Shown: positions 43,882 through 53,190, numbered from the stretch's first letter. The stretch is 64,000 nucleotides of DNA from Phycisphaerales bacterium (GCA_020639075.1 JACKHI010000002.1:186001-250000), one strand, 5' to 3'. The notes: generated from the letters alone by a model not told the origin. Program-made: numbers and translations.

Positions 43882-44113
43882 GGCGAGTGCTCCTTTGGTC
43901 TTCAGATATCCAACGCCTGCGGCCGCGAGCCCCTTCGGCGCTCACACCAAGGCACGGATAATTCGTGCAATATCCCGGAACCGACGCGGGAAGGCAACCT
44001 TTGCGTCCGCGAATCGCGCATCGATGGAGGTGTTGTTTGCTTCCCAAACGCCTGAATTCTAGGTTTAGGCTGGCGGATAACACCCTTCGAACGGTGGCCA
44101 GGAAGGATGCAGT

Positions 44114-44410
44114 ATGAGCGATACGACTCCCGAAAATCCCGTGATCGCCGGTGCGGAAGTTGCCCCGGCCGGTCTGACGCTTCGAGACTGGCTAGCCGGC
44201 CAGGCGTTGGCCGGTTTTTCCAGGGCGCGCGAGGCGGAGATGTTCAACGAGAATACGATTCGCTGGTACGCCCGGATTGCGTACGAAATGGCGGACGCCA
44301 TGCTCGAAGAGCGATCTCATGAACCGCGACGACAGCCCTTGAAGCCGAAGTCCAGTGTGCGACCGCCGCGGCCGGCCATCTGGCAAGACGTCAAGGCAGG
44401 CAGTTTCTGA
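44114..44410 (+). CDS. Small hypothetical protein (98 aa)
   Basis: ATG preceded by AGGAAGG at good spacing. The sequence contains LTLRDWLAGQALAGFSRA, a phrase also seen in small uncharacterised proteins of phages and bacteria, followed by a helical IRWYARIAYEMADAMLEERS and a basic Pro-rich tail. No signal peptide. Function unknown. Confidence 0.75.
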   Translation: MSDTTPENPVIAGAEVAPAGLTLRDWLAGQALAGFSRAREAEMFNENTIRWYARIAYEMADAMLEERSHEPRRQPLKPKSSVRPPRPAIWQDVKAGSF

Positions 44411-44554
44411 TCGATTGCCCTCGCTTGGGCATCGAGTCGTGCACAAGGCGCATGCATCGCTCGCGACGGTGTTGGCGACGTCACTCGTCGCTGTACGAAC
44501 CGCCAGGCGAATAATTTAGAAATAGCCCGCTGCTCGCATCGTTTATAATCAGGC

Positions 44555-46972
44555 ATGATGCGAAGGTGCGGATTCCATGGCCAAGGCTTCTGGCGCCGGG
44601 TTTTCAAGCGAGTGCGAATTCGCCGTAGCGCTTGGAGCCTACAGGCATGTCTTGCACTTGCGGCGCTGTTCATCGCGTCGCCTGTGATCGCATTGGACTT
44701 ACCGGATGAGCTTCACGAAGCCCTGCACAGTTCTGATGCAAGCCGGCGATTCGCCGGGATTCGGCGTGTCTCCACCACGTTGATGGACGATCGCATCCCG
44801 GACCTCGTGCAACTGTTGAATGACGATGTTCCGGTGATTCGTCGCGAGGCCGCCGTGGCGCTGGGGCGGCTCGGCGCTGACGCCGATGGCGCTGTGGGCG
44901 GTTTGCTCCGCGCTCTCGAAGACTCCGATGTGAGCGTCCGTCGGCAGGCGGTTCTGGCATTGGGGAAAATTGGCTCCGATGAAAATGGGGTCATCGATCA
45001 CATCGCCGCACTACTGGATGACGAACATGCGCGGATTCGGGCTTCGGCCGCGTATGTTCTGGGCATCTATGCGGATCGGGCGGCGCCCGCGATCGATCAC
45101 GTTGCAGCGGCTCTCGACGATCCGTCGGACGAGGTTCGTCGAGACGCGGCCCTGGCGATCCGGCGAATCGGCCCGGCATCGCCTCAGGCCGTGGTTCGTT
45201 TGGTTCGCGCGTGCGGCGATCGCGACTACTACGTCCGAACGTATTCCTCCGATGCCCTGCAATTGACGGATTCCGAGGCCGTCGGCGTGCTGGGTGAACT
45301 CATCGAGCTGATCGAAAGCCCGGATCCACGCGTCAGGATTCAAGCGGTCAACGTCATCACGAAGATCGGACCCGATGCGGAGGCCGCAGTGCCTGCACTC
45401 GTTCGATTGCTGACGTCCAGCAATGTCACGGCCGAGCGCGCGGGTGCGGTCGGCGCCTTGGGCAGCATCGGTCCGGCCGCGGCTTCGGCAACAGCGGCGT
45501 TAACGATTGCGCTGAGCGACGAGTCGATCGGCGTCCGCAAGCGAGCTGCCAACGCGCTGATGGACATCGGATCCGGGGCCGCTGGCGCCGGCGATGCACT
45601 CGTCAACGGTTTGGTGGACGAATCGGAGGGTGTCCGCGGCGCCTGCGCGAGCGCTCTGCGTTCGATGGGTGCGGACTCGCTGCCGGCGCTGCTGCGCGGA
45701 GCGGCGAATGAGAATCCGGCCGTCAAGGAGGCTTGCGTCGGCATCGTCGGTGACCTAGAAGAAGCCGCTGCGCCCGCCGTCGGAATGCTGATCGAATTGC
45801 TCGACGATCCGAACGAACGCGTAGAGCGACTTGCCGTCGACGCACTGGGGCGTACGCGCGACAAGGCATCGGATGCGGTTCCCGCATTGGCCGACATCCT
45901 GCGGCAATATCCCGACACGCGACCCGATGTGGCCCAGGCGCTCGGTCGGATCGGTCCGGCTGCGGCGCCGGCCATTCCCGTGTTGATTGCAAGCCTCCAG
46001 AGCGAAGAGGACATCATGCGTCGCCGATCGGCGAGCGCCCTGGGGATGATCGGTCGGCCCGCGGTCAAGCCGCTGATGGTCGTCGCTCGCGACGGCACGC
46101 CCGAGGCCAGGTCTGAAGCCGTGCGTGCGATCGGGCTGATAGGCGAGGACGCATTCGCGGCGACATCGCTTCTGATTTCGATTGTCAGTGACACGGACCC
46201 TTATCTTGCGGATCGCGCAGGCAGAACCTTGCGAGGGATCGGCGAGCGGGCCTATCCGGAAATGCTCGACTCGATGAAGTCCGACAACCTGGCGTTCCGG
46301 ACTCTGATGTCGGAGCATTTGATCGCGTGCGGAAAGAAGCTGCAGGTTGAGATGGACCGCGTCGTCGTCCTTCTCGGCGACAAGCGAGCCGACGTTCGAG
46401 TGACGGCGGCCAGGTTGCTCGGCGGTTTCGGGGATTCGGCGGCGCCGGCTGTCGCAGCCCTGGCGGCGGCAGTTTCGGATGATGTCGATGATGTGCGGTT
46501 GGCGGCAATCGCCGCGTTGGGCCGGATCGGGGCGCCGGCCTCATCGGCAGTTCCAGAGCTCATCGTCGCGCTCGGCGACGAGAATGCCTTCGTACGAGAA
46601 TCTTCGGCCCATGCCATTGGGCAAATCCGGATCGACACGGAGGCCGCGATTCCGGCCTTGGCGGAAGTCATGCGGATCGGACCTGTGTCCGCTTGTCACC
46701 AGGCTGCGTGGGCGCTCCAGAAGATCGGTGCACCGGCGGTTCCGTCGTTGGTGCGGTTGATCGAGCATCCCGATCCGAGTGTCCGCTGGGATGTGATCGA
46801 TGCACTCGGGAAAATCGGCCGGCCCGCGGCCTCGGCGGTTCCGGCAATCCGTCGCGCCCTGAAGGACAGCGACGAAACTGTGCGGAGAGAGGCTGCCTGG
46901 GCCATCGACGCGATCGGCATTTATGAGGAAACCGAAGATCCCTCGGCCACTTCCGACGACGCTGTGAAATGA
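44555..46972 (+). CDS. Secreted HEAT-repeat protein
   Basis: 805 residues. A long basic n-region and signal peptide (LQACLALAALFIASPVIA) precede about 20 HEAT/PBS-lyase-type repeats of about 37 residues. Typical units: VRRQAVLALGKIGSDENGVI, VRVTAARLLGGFGDSAAPAV, VRREAAWAIDAIGI. The repeats give an alpha-solenoid for protein binding, apparently in the periplasm. A second, shorter HEAT protein lies two genes downstream. Partner unknown. Confidence 0.9.
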   Translation: MMRRCGFHGQGFWRRVFKRVRIRRSAWSLQACLALAALFIASPVIALDLPDELHEALHSSDASRRFAGIRRVSTTLMDDRIPDLVQLLNDDVPVIRREAAVALGRLGADADGAVGGLLRALEDSDVSVRRQAVLALGKIGSDENGVIDHIAALLDDEHARIRASAAYVLGIYADRAAPAIDHVAAALDDPSDEVRRDAALAIRRIGPASPQAVVRLVRACGDRDYYVRTYSSDALQLTDSEAVGVLGELIELIESPDPRVRIQAVNVITKIGPDAEAAVPALVRLLTSSNVTAERAGAVGALGSIGPAAASATAALTIALSDESIGVRKRAANALMDIGSGAAGAGDALVNGLVDESEGVRGACASALRSMGADSLPALLRGAANENPAVKEACVGIVGDLEEAAAPAVGMLIELLDDPNERVERLAVDALGRTRDKASDAVPALADILRQYPDTRPDVAQALGRIGPAAAPAIPVLIASLQSEEDIMRRRSASALGMIGRPAVKPLMVVARDGTPEARSEAVRAIGLIGEDAFAATSLLISIVSDTDPYLADRAGRTLRGIGERAYPEMLDSMKSDNLAFRTLMSEHLIACGKKLQVEMDRVVVLLGDKRADVRVTAARLLGGFGDSAAPAVAALAAAVSDDVDDVRLAAIAALGRIGAPASSAVPELIVALGDENAFVRESSAHAIGQIRIDTEAAIPALAEVMRIGPVSACHQAAWALQKIGAPAVPSLVRLIEHPDPSVRWDVIDALGKIGRPAASAVPAIRRALKDSDETVRREAAWAIDAIGIYEETEDPSATSDDAVK

Positions 46973-47067
46973 TTCGGGCTTTGAGCCGCGGCATGCGAGC
47001 GGATAGGATGCCGCCGAATACGCAGGCGGGGCGTGGACGCCTTCGAACGAAGCAGGGATGCTGAATC

Positions 47068-47910
47068 ATGTCCTACGACAATCGATGTATCGCAGTCTTT
47101 GATTCCGGCATCGGCGGCTTGACGGTCGTTCGGGAGTTGATGAATCGGCTGCCGCATGAGGACATCATCTACTTCGGCGACACGGCCCGCGTTCCATACG
47201 GCATCAAGAGCAGCGAAACTGTGACGCGCTTTGCCCGCGAAACGTGCGATTTCCTGCTCCAGTTCAATCCGAAGATCATCGTCGTCGCGTGCAATACTGC
47301 CAGCGCCGCGGCTTTGCCGACGCTGCAGGAGACATTGCCGGTGCCGTGCATCGGCGTTGTCGAGCCGGGAGCGCGCGAGGCCGTGCTCCAGGGGCGCGGC
47401 GGGACGATCGCCGTCATTGCGACGGAAGCGACGATCAACTCCGACGCGTATCGACGCGCGATGAAGCGCTTCGACGAGAATGCCCGCGTCGTGCAGAAGC
47501 CATGCCCGTTATTCGTCCCGATCGCCGAAGAGGGGCGTTCCAGCAGCGACGCGATCACGATGGCCGTCGCGCGGGATTACCTGGAGCCGTTGGTGCGCCT
47601 CGATCCGAATGTGCTCGTGATGGGTTGTACGCACTATCCGCTGCTGCGATCGGCGATCGGGCAGGTCGTCGGCGACGGCGTGAAGCTCATCGATTCCGGC
47701 GAACAGACTGCGAGAACCGTGATTGCCGAACTGACGCAGCGATCGGCACTCAACGATACGAAGTGCGAAGGCAAGTTGACGTGCTACGTCAGCGACAATC
47801 CGCAGCGGTTTCGTGAATTGGGGCAGCGGTTCCTCAACAAGACGATCGTTGACGTGACGTGGATTTCGCCGGAGCAGTTCTTTGCAGTGAGCCAGGCCAA
47901 CTCGGCGTGA
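47068..47910 (+). CDS. murI: Glutamate racemase
   Basis: 280 residues. Converts L- to D-glutamate for peptidoglycan synthesis. Motifs: AVFDSGIGGLTVVRELMNRL (catalytic Asp-Ser), YFGDTARVPYG, VVACNTASAAAL with the first catalytic Cys, GVVEPGAREAV, and LVMGCTHYPLLRSAI with the second catalytic Cys and its His. Length is normal. AGGG lies 14-17 bases before the ATG. Its presence suggests a peptidoglycan wall, consistent with current views of planctomycetes. Confidence 0.95.
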   Translation: MSYDNRCIAVFDSGIGGLTVVRELMNRLPHEDIIYFGDTARVPYGIKSSETVTRFARETCDFLLQFNPKIIVVACNTASAAALPTLQETLPVPCIGVVEPGAREAVLQGRGGTIAVIATEATINSDAYRRAMKRFDENARVVQKPCPLFVPIAEEGRSSSDAITMAVARDYLEPLVRLDPNVLVMGCTHYPLLRSAIGQVVGDGVKLIDSGEQTARTVIAELTQRSALNDTKCEGKLTCYVSDNPQRFRELGQRFLNKTIVDVTWISPEQFFAVSQANSA

Positions 47911-48013
47911 CGCGATCAGAGCCGCGACCGTGAGGGAGCGTTACCGGCGCAAGTGGGAACTGATGGAGCCTTGGGACAGGGCCGTCCGAATGGGTTTCGC
48001 AATTGAGAGACGA

Positions 48014-48868
48014 ATGAGGTTTTTCGAGTCTAATCGACGCGCTATCGGCCACCGCATGCTTGCTTTAAAGGGCAAGCATGGCACCCGGTTGCGTGCGTCA
48101 TGTTTGTTGGCTTGTTTCATCGTTGTCGCCGGCTCTCTCGCCTGCAACAAGTCGAGTCGCAAAGGCGATTGGCGGCCGGACTCGATGCGGTCGAGCGACG
48201 AGTGGATGAAGATGGCGCTGGAATCGCCGCAACCGAATGAGCGACGGCGCGGCGTCGTGGGGCTTTCGGAATCGCGTGATGCCACATCGGATTGGGCGTT
48301 GAAGGTTTACGACACAGTCGCGCGATCGGACGTCGATGCGAGCGTGCGTTCGGCGGCGCTTCGCGCGATGGAGCGTATCGCCGACCCGCAATCGCAGGCC
48401 ACGGCGACGGCCGTGCTTCAGAGCAAACGCAAGTCGTCGGATGGCATCATCCCGGCCCCGGCGTCCGTTCGATGGGGGGCGGCCCGCGTGTTGCACGCGA
48501 TCGCCGCGAAATCCGGAACGCAGGCGGATTCGAACGCGACTCTCGTCGCGGCGCTTGTGGATGCCGTGCGATCGGAAACGGATCAGCGTGTTCGGCTGAC
48601 CGTAATCGACACGCTCGGCTTCTATCGAGATCGGAGCGTTCCTCCCGTTCTGGTCGATGCCCTGGAGGAGGAGGATTTCGCCGTCCGCCGCGCGGCGGAG
48701 ACGTCGCTCGTGGCGCTGACAGGCGTCACGCACAACTACGACGCCAAGGCGTGGCGGGCATGGCTGGCCAAAACCAGCGATCCGTTTGCCAGCGCCGGCC
48801 AATCGCCCGACGGCTGGAACGACAACGACGAGAAGCCGAAGTGGGACTGGCTGCAGCTTCCCGGATAA
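48014..48868 (+). CDS. HEAT-repeat lipoprotein
   Basis: 284 residues from ATG 48014 (GAGAG upstream); ATG 48056 and a start at 47930 are alternatives. After a long basic n-region comes a hydrophobic core and a lipobox-like SLAC (CLLACFIVVAGSLACNKSS). Four or five HEAT units follow (VRSAALRAMERIADPQ; VRWGAARVLHAIAAKSG; VRLTVIDTLGFYRD; VRRAAETSLVALTG) and a Trp/Asp-rich tail. Probably membrane-anchored and involved in protein binding. It follows murI closely and may be co-transcribed. Confidence 0.8.
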   Translation: MRFFESNRRAIGHRMLALKGKHGTRLRASCLLACFIVVAGSLACNKSSRKGDWRPDSMRSSDEWMKMALESPQPNERRRGVVGLSESRDATSDWALKVYDTVARSDVDASVRSAALRAMERIADPQSQATATAVLQSKRKSSDGIIPAPASVRWGAARVLHAIAAKSGTQADSNATLVAALVDAVRSETDQRVRLTVIDTLGFYRDRSVPPVLVDALEEEDFAVRRAAETSLVALTGVTHNYDAKAWRAWLAKTSDPFASAGQSPDGWNDNDEKPKWDWLQLPG

Positions 48869-48997
48869 CGCAGACGGCCTGTTTTGGTTGACGCAATTCG
48901 CGGGGCGTGCTAGGAATGCGGGCTTCGAGCGCCTTCGGGTGATGGCGTTCGGCGTGCGTTTTCGATCTTCGCGCATTCTCTAATTGCGAGCAATTCA

Positions 48998-49771
48998 ATG
49001 GCTGACCAGTTTATTCTGACGACACTCGAAGGCCCCGTGGCGATTCTGACGTTGAATCGGCCCGACGTTCTGAACGCCCTGAACATCCCGCTGATGGATC
49101 AGTTGATCGAGACGATGGAACGCCTCGACAACGATCCTGCAGTGCGCGTGATGGTGCTCACGGGCAACGATCGCGCGTTCGCGGCCGGCGCCGACATCAA
49201 GGAGATGGCCGAGGCGTCGATCGTCGACATGTACGAGCGAAACAACCTCGCTCGCTGGGAGCGTATCAAGCGCGTTCGCAAGCCGATCATCGCGGCCGTC
49301 AGCGGTTTCTGCCTGGGCGGCGGCTGCGAGCTGGCGATGCACTGCGACATGATCGTGGCGGCGGAAGGGGCCCAGTTCGGTCAGCCCGAGATCAACATCG
49401 GCGTGATTCCAGGCGCTGGCGGCACGCAGCGACTCGGCAAGGCCGTGGGTAAGTACCGCGCGATGGAGCTGATCCTGACGGGCCGGTTCTTCTCGGCGCA
49501 CGAAGCCTACGACGCGGGGCTCGTGACGAAGGTCGTGCCGAACGAGTTGTATCGCGACGAGGCGATCAACATCGCGAAGCAGATCGGCGAGAAGTCGCCG
49601 ATGGCCGTACGGTTTGCGAAAGAGGCCGTGCTGAAGGCGTTCGAGATGCCGCTGAGCGAAGGTCTCGATTTCGAGCGAAAGATGTTCTACATGCTGTTCG
49701 GGACGGACGACCAGAAGGAAGGCATGGCGGCGTTTATTGAGAAGCGCAAGGCGAAGTATACGGGGAAGTGA
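48998..49771 (+). CDS. Enoyl-CoA hydratase/isomerase (crotonase family)
   Basis: 257 residues. Crotonase fold: ILTLNRPDVLNALNIPLMDQ, AFAAGADIKEMAEAS (oxyanion hole 1), IIAAVSGFCLGGGCELAMHC (oxyanion hole 2 and first catalytic Glu region), FGQPEINIGVIPGAGGTQRL (second Glu) and KAFEMPLSEGLDFERKMFY. Both catalytic glutamates of true hydratases are in place, so it should hydrate trans-2-enoyl-CoA in fatty-acid or aromatic acyl-CoA breakdown. It works naturally with the dehydrogenase at 51863..53128. Confidence 0.92.
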   Translation: MADQFILTTLEGPVAILTLNRPDVLNALNIPLMDQLIETMERLDNDPAVRVMVLTGNDRAFAAGADIKEMAEASIVDMYERNNLARWERIKRVRKPIIAAVSGFCLGGGCELAMHCDMIVAAEGAQFGQPEINIGVIPGAGGTQRLGKAVGKYRAMELILTGRFFSAHEAYDAGLVTKVVPNELYRDEAINIAKQIGEKSPMAVRFAKEAVLKAFEMPLSEGLDFERKMFYMLFGTDDQKEGMAAFIEKRKAKYTGK

Positions 49772-49821
49772 CGAGTTGTGAGTCGTGAGATGTGAGCTTT
49801 GAGATATGCGTGGGCTGGCGC

Positions 49822-50376
49822 ATGAAACGAGTGTTTCTTAACGTCTGGTATTGTGTTGCTCCACCTATTGTTCGCTTGAACGATATTGAGCGATATAAGC
49901 GGCAATGGCGGGCGATGCCCGAGTGGAAGAAGTACCTGTCACCGTTCTACAAAACGGCTGCGGTCATTCGCCATTGGGCCACCGGGAGGGTGCGGTTCAT
50001 CTTTTGGTCAGTCGTCGGGATTGTTTTTCAGGCATTCGTTTACGTCTGTCTCGACATCCAGACAGCTAACATGCTGGGCCCGTCGCGATCACTGTCATCG
50101 ACGTTGCTTGGGTATTGTTTCGACGTCAATGACGCGTTGCGATTGCCTGCAGGGAGCTACTCTCGGTCGGTGGTATTCTGGCTGATTGTTGTCGTGATGC
50201 CACTATCCACAGGACTTATCTACGCATTGCTGTTCATCCGCTTCATCGACCGGCGGCGCGTCCCGTTCGGCTTTTGCCGCAAGTGCCGGTATGATCTTCG
50301 CGGCGCACAAGGCTCGAATTGCCCAGAGTGCGGGACGCCACGACTGCGACGCGCGACAACGCCAGTGACGAATTGA
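49822..50376 (+). CDS. Membrane protein with C-terminal YDLRG zinc ribbon, copy 1
   Basis: 184 residues from ATG 49822 (MKRVFLNVWYC). Two hydrophobic segments (VRFIFWSVVGIVFQAFVYVC; VVFWLIVVVMPLSTGLIYAL) are followed by a zinc ribbon CRKCRYDLRGAQGSNCPECG. This ribbon recurs in many planctomycete membrane proteins of unknown role. The gene shares upstream bases, start (GGCGCATGAAACG) and layout with the gene at 50548, and a 77-bp exactly identical DNA segment encodes the ribbon in both. It interrupts the crotonase genes. Confidence 0.8.
   Translation: MKRVFLNVWYCVAPPIVRLNDIERYKRQWRAMPEWKKYLSPFYKTAAVIRHWATGRVRFIFWSVVGIVFQAFVYVCLDIQTANMLGPSRSLSSTLLGYCFDVNDALRLPAGSYSRSVVFWLIVVVMPLSTGLIYALLFIRFIDRRRVPFGFCRKCRYDLRGAQGSNCPECGTPRLRRATTPVTN
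50257..50333 (+). repeat. 77-bp exact direct repeat, copy 1 (second copy 50941..51017)
   Basis: Begins CGCGTCCCGTTCGGCTTTTG and ends CCCAGAGTGCGG. The copy 684 bases downstream is identical over all 77 bases, while the flanking coding sequence of the two genes has diverged strongly. It encodes the zinc ribbon RVPFGFCRKCRYDLRG.. in both. Confidence 0.95.
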
Positions 50377-50417
50377 AACATGAGTATCGAACAGGTATCT
50401 GTTGCGTTGGGGGAGTT

Positions 50418-50506
50418 CGGGCGTCTCGCCCGCACGAGATAACTAGGCCCGACCAGCTAAGATGCGCGCACAGAAAAAACAAACTGCATGCGGGCAAGAT
50501 GCCCGC
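50418..50506. repeat. Two short related hairpins between the zinc-ribbon genes
   Basis: CGGGC-GTCTC-GCCCG (50418..50432) and GCGGGC-AAGAT-GCCCGC (50490..50506) share the plan (G)CGGGC-N5-GCCCG(C). They resemble short palindromic dispersed repeats of bacterial intergenic DNA. Whether they occur elsewhere in the genome cannot be seen here. Confidence 0.6.
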
Positions 50507-50547
50507 ACTCGCCCAGTATGAATTGGGTCTGAGGCGTGGGCAGGCGC

Positions 50548-51072
50548 ATGAAACGGTGTCTAGTCAACTTGTATCGCTGCTACATCCCGCCTTTTGCCCG
50601 CAAGAAAAATGTGGCGCGCGAGAAACGCCGATTGGGGGCGATGCCAAAGTGGAAAAGACCCTTGGCGCTAGTATTCGATGTGGTGAGGGCAGTCCGGCAT
50701 TTGTCGAGCGGAAAACGCAGGCTAATGTTCTGGTGTGCCGCAACTCTGATTGGATACGGTGGCGTGATTTTCCTAACGGAACTCGTACTGTCACGATCAC
50801 TCTTGCAGGTTATTGGCTACAACCTGGGTCTCTACGGTGGGGACGTGCCCTCAGTCATTTTGTCGATCGCATACGTCGTCCAATGGCCGCTCGTGAGCTT
50901 TCTCCTCGCTCGCGTCATTATCTACCTCATCGACCGCCGCCGCGTCCCGTTCGGCTTTTGCCGCAAGTGCCGGTATGATCTTCGCGGCGCACAAGGCTCG
51001 AATTGCCCAGAGTGCGGCGAGCCGAGATTGCGAAGTACGACAACACAAGCGACGACAACACTGACGCCATAA
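50548..51072 (+). CDS. Membrane protein with C-terminal YDLRG zinc ribbon, copy 2
   Basis: 174 residues from ATG 50548 (MKRCLVNLYRCYIPPFARKK). Same plan as the preceding gene: basic N-terminus, hydrophobic segments (LMFWCAATLIGYGGVIFLTE; VVQWPLVSFLLARVIIYLI), DRRRVPFGF and the zinc ribbon CRKCRYDLRGAQGSNCPECG, then a Thr-rich tail. Outside the ribbon the two proteins have diverged, so the ribbon was probably kept identical by gene conversion. It ends 12 bases before the next crotonase gene. Confidence 0.8.
   Translation: MKRCLVNLYRCYIPPFARKKNVAREKRRLGAMPKWKRPLALVFDVVRAVRHLSSGKRRLMFWCAATLIGYGGVIFLTELVLSRSLLQVIGYNLGLYGGDVPSVILSIAYVVQWPLVSFLLARVIIYLIDRRRVPFGFCRKCRYDLRGAQGSNCPECGEPRLRSTTTQATTTLTP
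50941..51017 (+). repeat. 77-bp exact direct repeat, copy 2
   Basis: Identical to 50257..50333. The bases immediately outside differ on both sides (G/C before, G/C after), so the boundaries are sharp. Confidence 0.95.
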
Positions 51073-51084
51073 CGAAGGTTCGAC

Positions 51085-51870
51085 ATGTCATACGAAACCA
51101 TCCAAGTCAACGACGCCGACGGCGTTCGCACGATCACACTCAATCGCCCCGACGCCATGAACAGCGTCAACAGCGCGATGACCAAGGAACTCGCCAAGGA
51201 GCTCAAGGGCATCGCCAGGGACGCGAGCGTCCGCTGCCTCGTGATCACCGGCGCCGGCAAGGCCTTCTGCGTCGGTCAGGACCTGAAGGAGGCCATCGGC
51301 GGGGATCGACCGATGGACTTCGCGGCCCGGCTTCGCGCGGGGTATAACCCCGTCGTCGAGGCCCTGACGTCGCTCCGTGTTCCCACGATCGCCAGCATCA
51401 ACGGTGCGGCGGCGGGGGCGGGCTGGAGCCTCGCCCTTGCCTGTGACTATCGCATCTGCGCCAGCCGCGTGAAATTCGTTTCCGCCTTCAGCAACATCGG
51501 TCTCGTGCCCGACAGCGGCATGACGTGGACGCTCCCGCGGCTCGTCGGGTACGCCAAGGCCCTCGAAATCGCCTGGATGAGCGAGCCGATAACGGCAGAA
51601 TCCGCGCAACAAATGGGGCTGGTCAATCGGGTCGTGGAAGATGACAATCTTGCCGCCGAAACGACGGCCCTCGCCGAGAAGCTGGCCAAGCGGCCCACGA
51701 AGGGGCTCGTGCTGACGCGGCAGGCGATGATGGCGGGCATGACGAACAACAAGTCGGCCCAGTTGGAATATGAGGCGATGCTCCAGAGCATCGCAGGACG
51801 GACGAAGGATTACGACGAAGGCGTGAAGGCGTTTATCGAGAAGAGACAACCGGAGTTTGCTGGTGAGTGA
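51085..51870 (+). CDS. Crotonase-family isomerase/hydratase, PaaG-like
   Basis: 261 residues. Crotonase fold: TITLNRPDAMNSVNSAMTKE, AFCVGQDLKEAIGG (oxyanion hole), IASINGAAAGAGWSLALACD and FVSAFSNIGLVPDSGMTWTL. The NIGLVPDSG segment, with Asp in place of the second hydratase Glu, is characteristic of the PaaG (1,2-epoxyphenylacetyl-CoA isomerase) group. A general enoyl-CoA isomerase role is equally possible, since no other phenylacetate genes (paaABC) are in view. The dehydrogenase gene overlaps its stop codon. Confidence 0.88.
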   Translation: MSYETIQVNDADGVRTITLNRPDAMNSVNSAMTKELAKELKGIARDASVRCLVITGAGKAFCVGQDLKEAIGGDRPMDFAARLRAGYNPVVEALTSLRVPTIASINGAAAGAGWSLALACDYRICASRVKFVSAFSNIGLVPDSGMTWTLPRLVGYAKALEIAWMSEPITAESAQQMGLVNRVVEDDNLAAETTALAEKLAKRPTKGLVLTRQAMMAGMTNNKSAQLEYEAMLQSIAGRTKDYDEGVKAFIEKRQPEFAGE

Positions 51871-53128
51871 CAGATTATTCGGCGTCATAGGATCGGGCAC
51901 GATGGGAGCGGGGATCGCACACGCGGCCGCCGCATCAGGGTTTGTCGTGCGCACGATGGATACGGATCCGGCGTTGGTGCGCAAGGCCTATGACGGCATC
52001 AAGGCCCGTCTGGACGATCGCGTGAAACGCGGCAAGCTGCCGGCGCATGATCGGGATGCCACGCTGGCAAACCTGAAAATCGCCGAATCGATGGGCGATT
52101 TCGCGAAGGCGGAAGTCGTCGTCGAGGCTGTGCCGGAGAAGGCGGAACTGAAGACCAGGATCTTCGGCGAACTGGAAAAGGCCGTTTCCGATCGAACGTT
52201 GATCGCGACGAACACGTCGAGCCTGAGCGTGACAAAGCTGTCGGCCGCCGTGCAGAGGAAGGATCGATTCCTCGGCATGCACTTCTTCAATCCGGCGCCG
52301 ATCATGAAGCTCGTCGAGTTGGTCAGCGGCGAGGGAACGAGCGATCAGGCCCTGGTCGATGCCCGCGCCGTCTGCGCGAAGCTCGATAAGACGGCCGTCA
52401 AGGTAAAGGACTCGCCCGGTTTCATCGGCAATCGCGTTAATCGTCCCTTCTATCTCGAAGCCCTGACGCTGCTCGAGCAGGGCGAGGCGGATGTGGCGTC
52501 GATCGACGCTGCGATGCGCGACGTCGGCGGATTCAAGATGGGGCCGTTCGAGTTGCTCGACCTCATCGGTATGGACGTGAATCTGAGCGTCACGGAAGTC
52601 GTATTCAACGATTTCGGCAAACCGGCACGATTCACGCCGAGCAAGATTCAGCAGAAGCTAGTCGCCGAAGGCCTCCTGGGACGCAAGACGGGGCGCGGCT
52701 TCTACACGCATGACGAAGGCGAGCCGAAGCCGGCCTATCAGGCGGCGCTGAAGGACACGAGCGGCTGGAAGCCGTCGGAACCGTTCAAGGCCTTCGCCGC
52801 GGCGCTGGACAAGGACGCCGATCGTGCGACATGGCTCTATGCCCGCATTCTGTTGGCCGTCATGAACGAAGCGGCCCTGGCAGCGGATTCGATCGCCATC
52901 CCGCGAGATGTGAACATCACGATGGAGCTCGGCTTCAACTATCCCGAGGGACCTTTGGCGACGGCGGACTACGTCGGTCTCGACATTGTCCAGAAGCTGC
53001 TGGCCGAGTTCTACTCGCAGTCGAACCAGGACGAGCGCTACAAGCCCAATCCGCTGCTGGATCGACACGTGAAGGACGGCAACCTCGGCGAGAAGACGGC
53101 CCGCGGCTTCCTTTATCACGCGCTGTAG
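51863..53128 (+). CDS. 3-hydroxyacyl-CoA dehydrogenase (PaaH-like, two C-terminal domains)
   Basis: 421 residues from GTG 51863 (GGAG upstream), overlapping the PaaG-like gene by 8 bases. NAD-binding domain FGVIGSGTMGAGIAHAAAAS, IATNTSSLSVTKLSA, GMHFFNPAPIMKLVEL (catalytic His region), DSPGFIGNRVNRP, then two 3HCDH C-terminal domains (DVGGFKMGPFELLDLIGMDV; FNYPEGPLATADYVGLDI), each with GRGF or ARGF ends. It oxidises 3-hydroxyacyl-CoA to 3-ketoacyl-CoA with NAD. With the two crotonases it covers two consecutive steps of beta-oxidation; no thiolase is present in the window. Confidence 0.93.
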   Translation: MSDRLFGVIGSGTMGAGIAHAAAASGFVVRTMDTDPALVRKAYDGIKARLDDRVKRGKLPAHDRDATLANLKIAESMGDFAKAEVVVEAVPEKAELKTRIFGELEKAVSDRTLIATNTSSLSVTKLSAAVQRKDRFLGMHFFNPAPIMKLVELVSGEGTSDQALVDARAVCAKLDKTAVKVKDSPGFIGNRVNRPFYLEALTLLEQGEADVASIDAAMRDVGGFKMGPFELLDLIGMDVNLSVTEVVFNDFGKPARFTPSKIQQKLVAEGLLGRKTGRGFYTHDEGEPKPAYQAALKDTSGWKPSEPFKAFAAALDKDADRATWLYARILLAVMNEAALAADSIAIPRDVNITMELGFNYPEGPLATADYVGLDIVQKLLAEFYSQSNQDERYKPNPLLDRHVKDGNLGEKTARGFLYHAL

Positions 53129-53162
53129 TCGATTTGCAGCGACAGTTGATTTCGTCACACCG

Positions 53163-53190
53163 AGCCGCCCCAGTCATGGGGCGGTTTTTT
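53163..53190 (+). terminator. Intrinsic terminator after hydroxyacyl-CoA dehydrogenase
   Basis: CCGCCCCA (53165..53172), loop GTCA, TGGGGCGG (53177..53184), then TTTTTT. Two further A/G-U pairs extend the stem. It terminates the plus-strand operon only. Confidence 0.92.
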
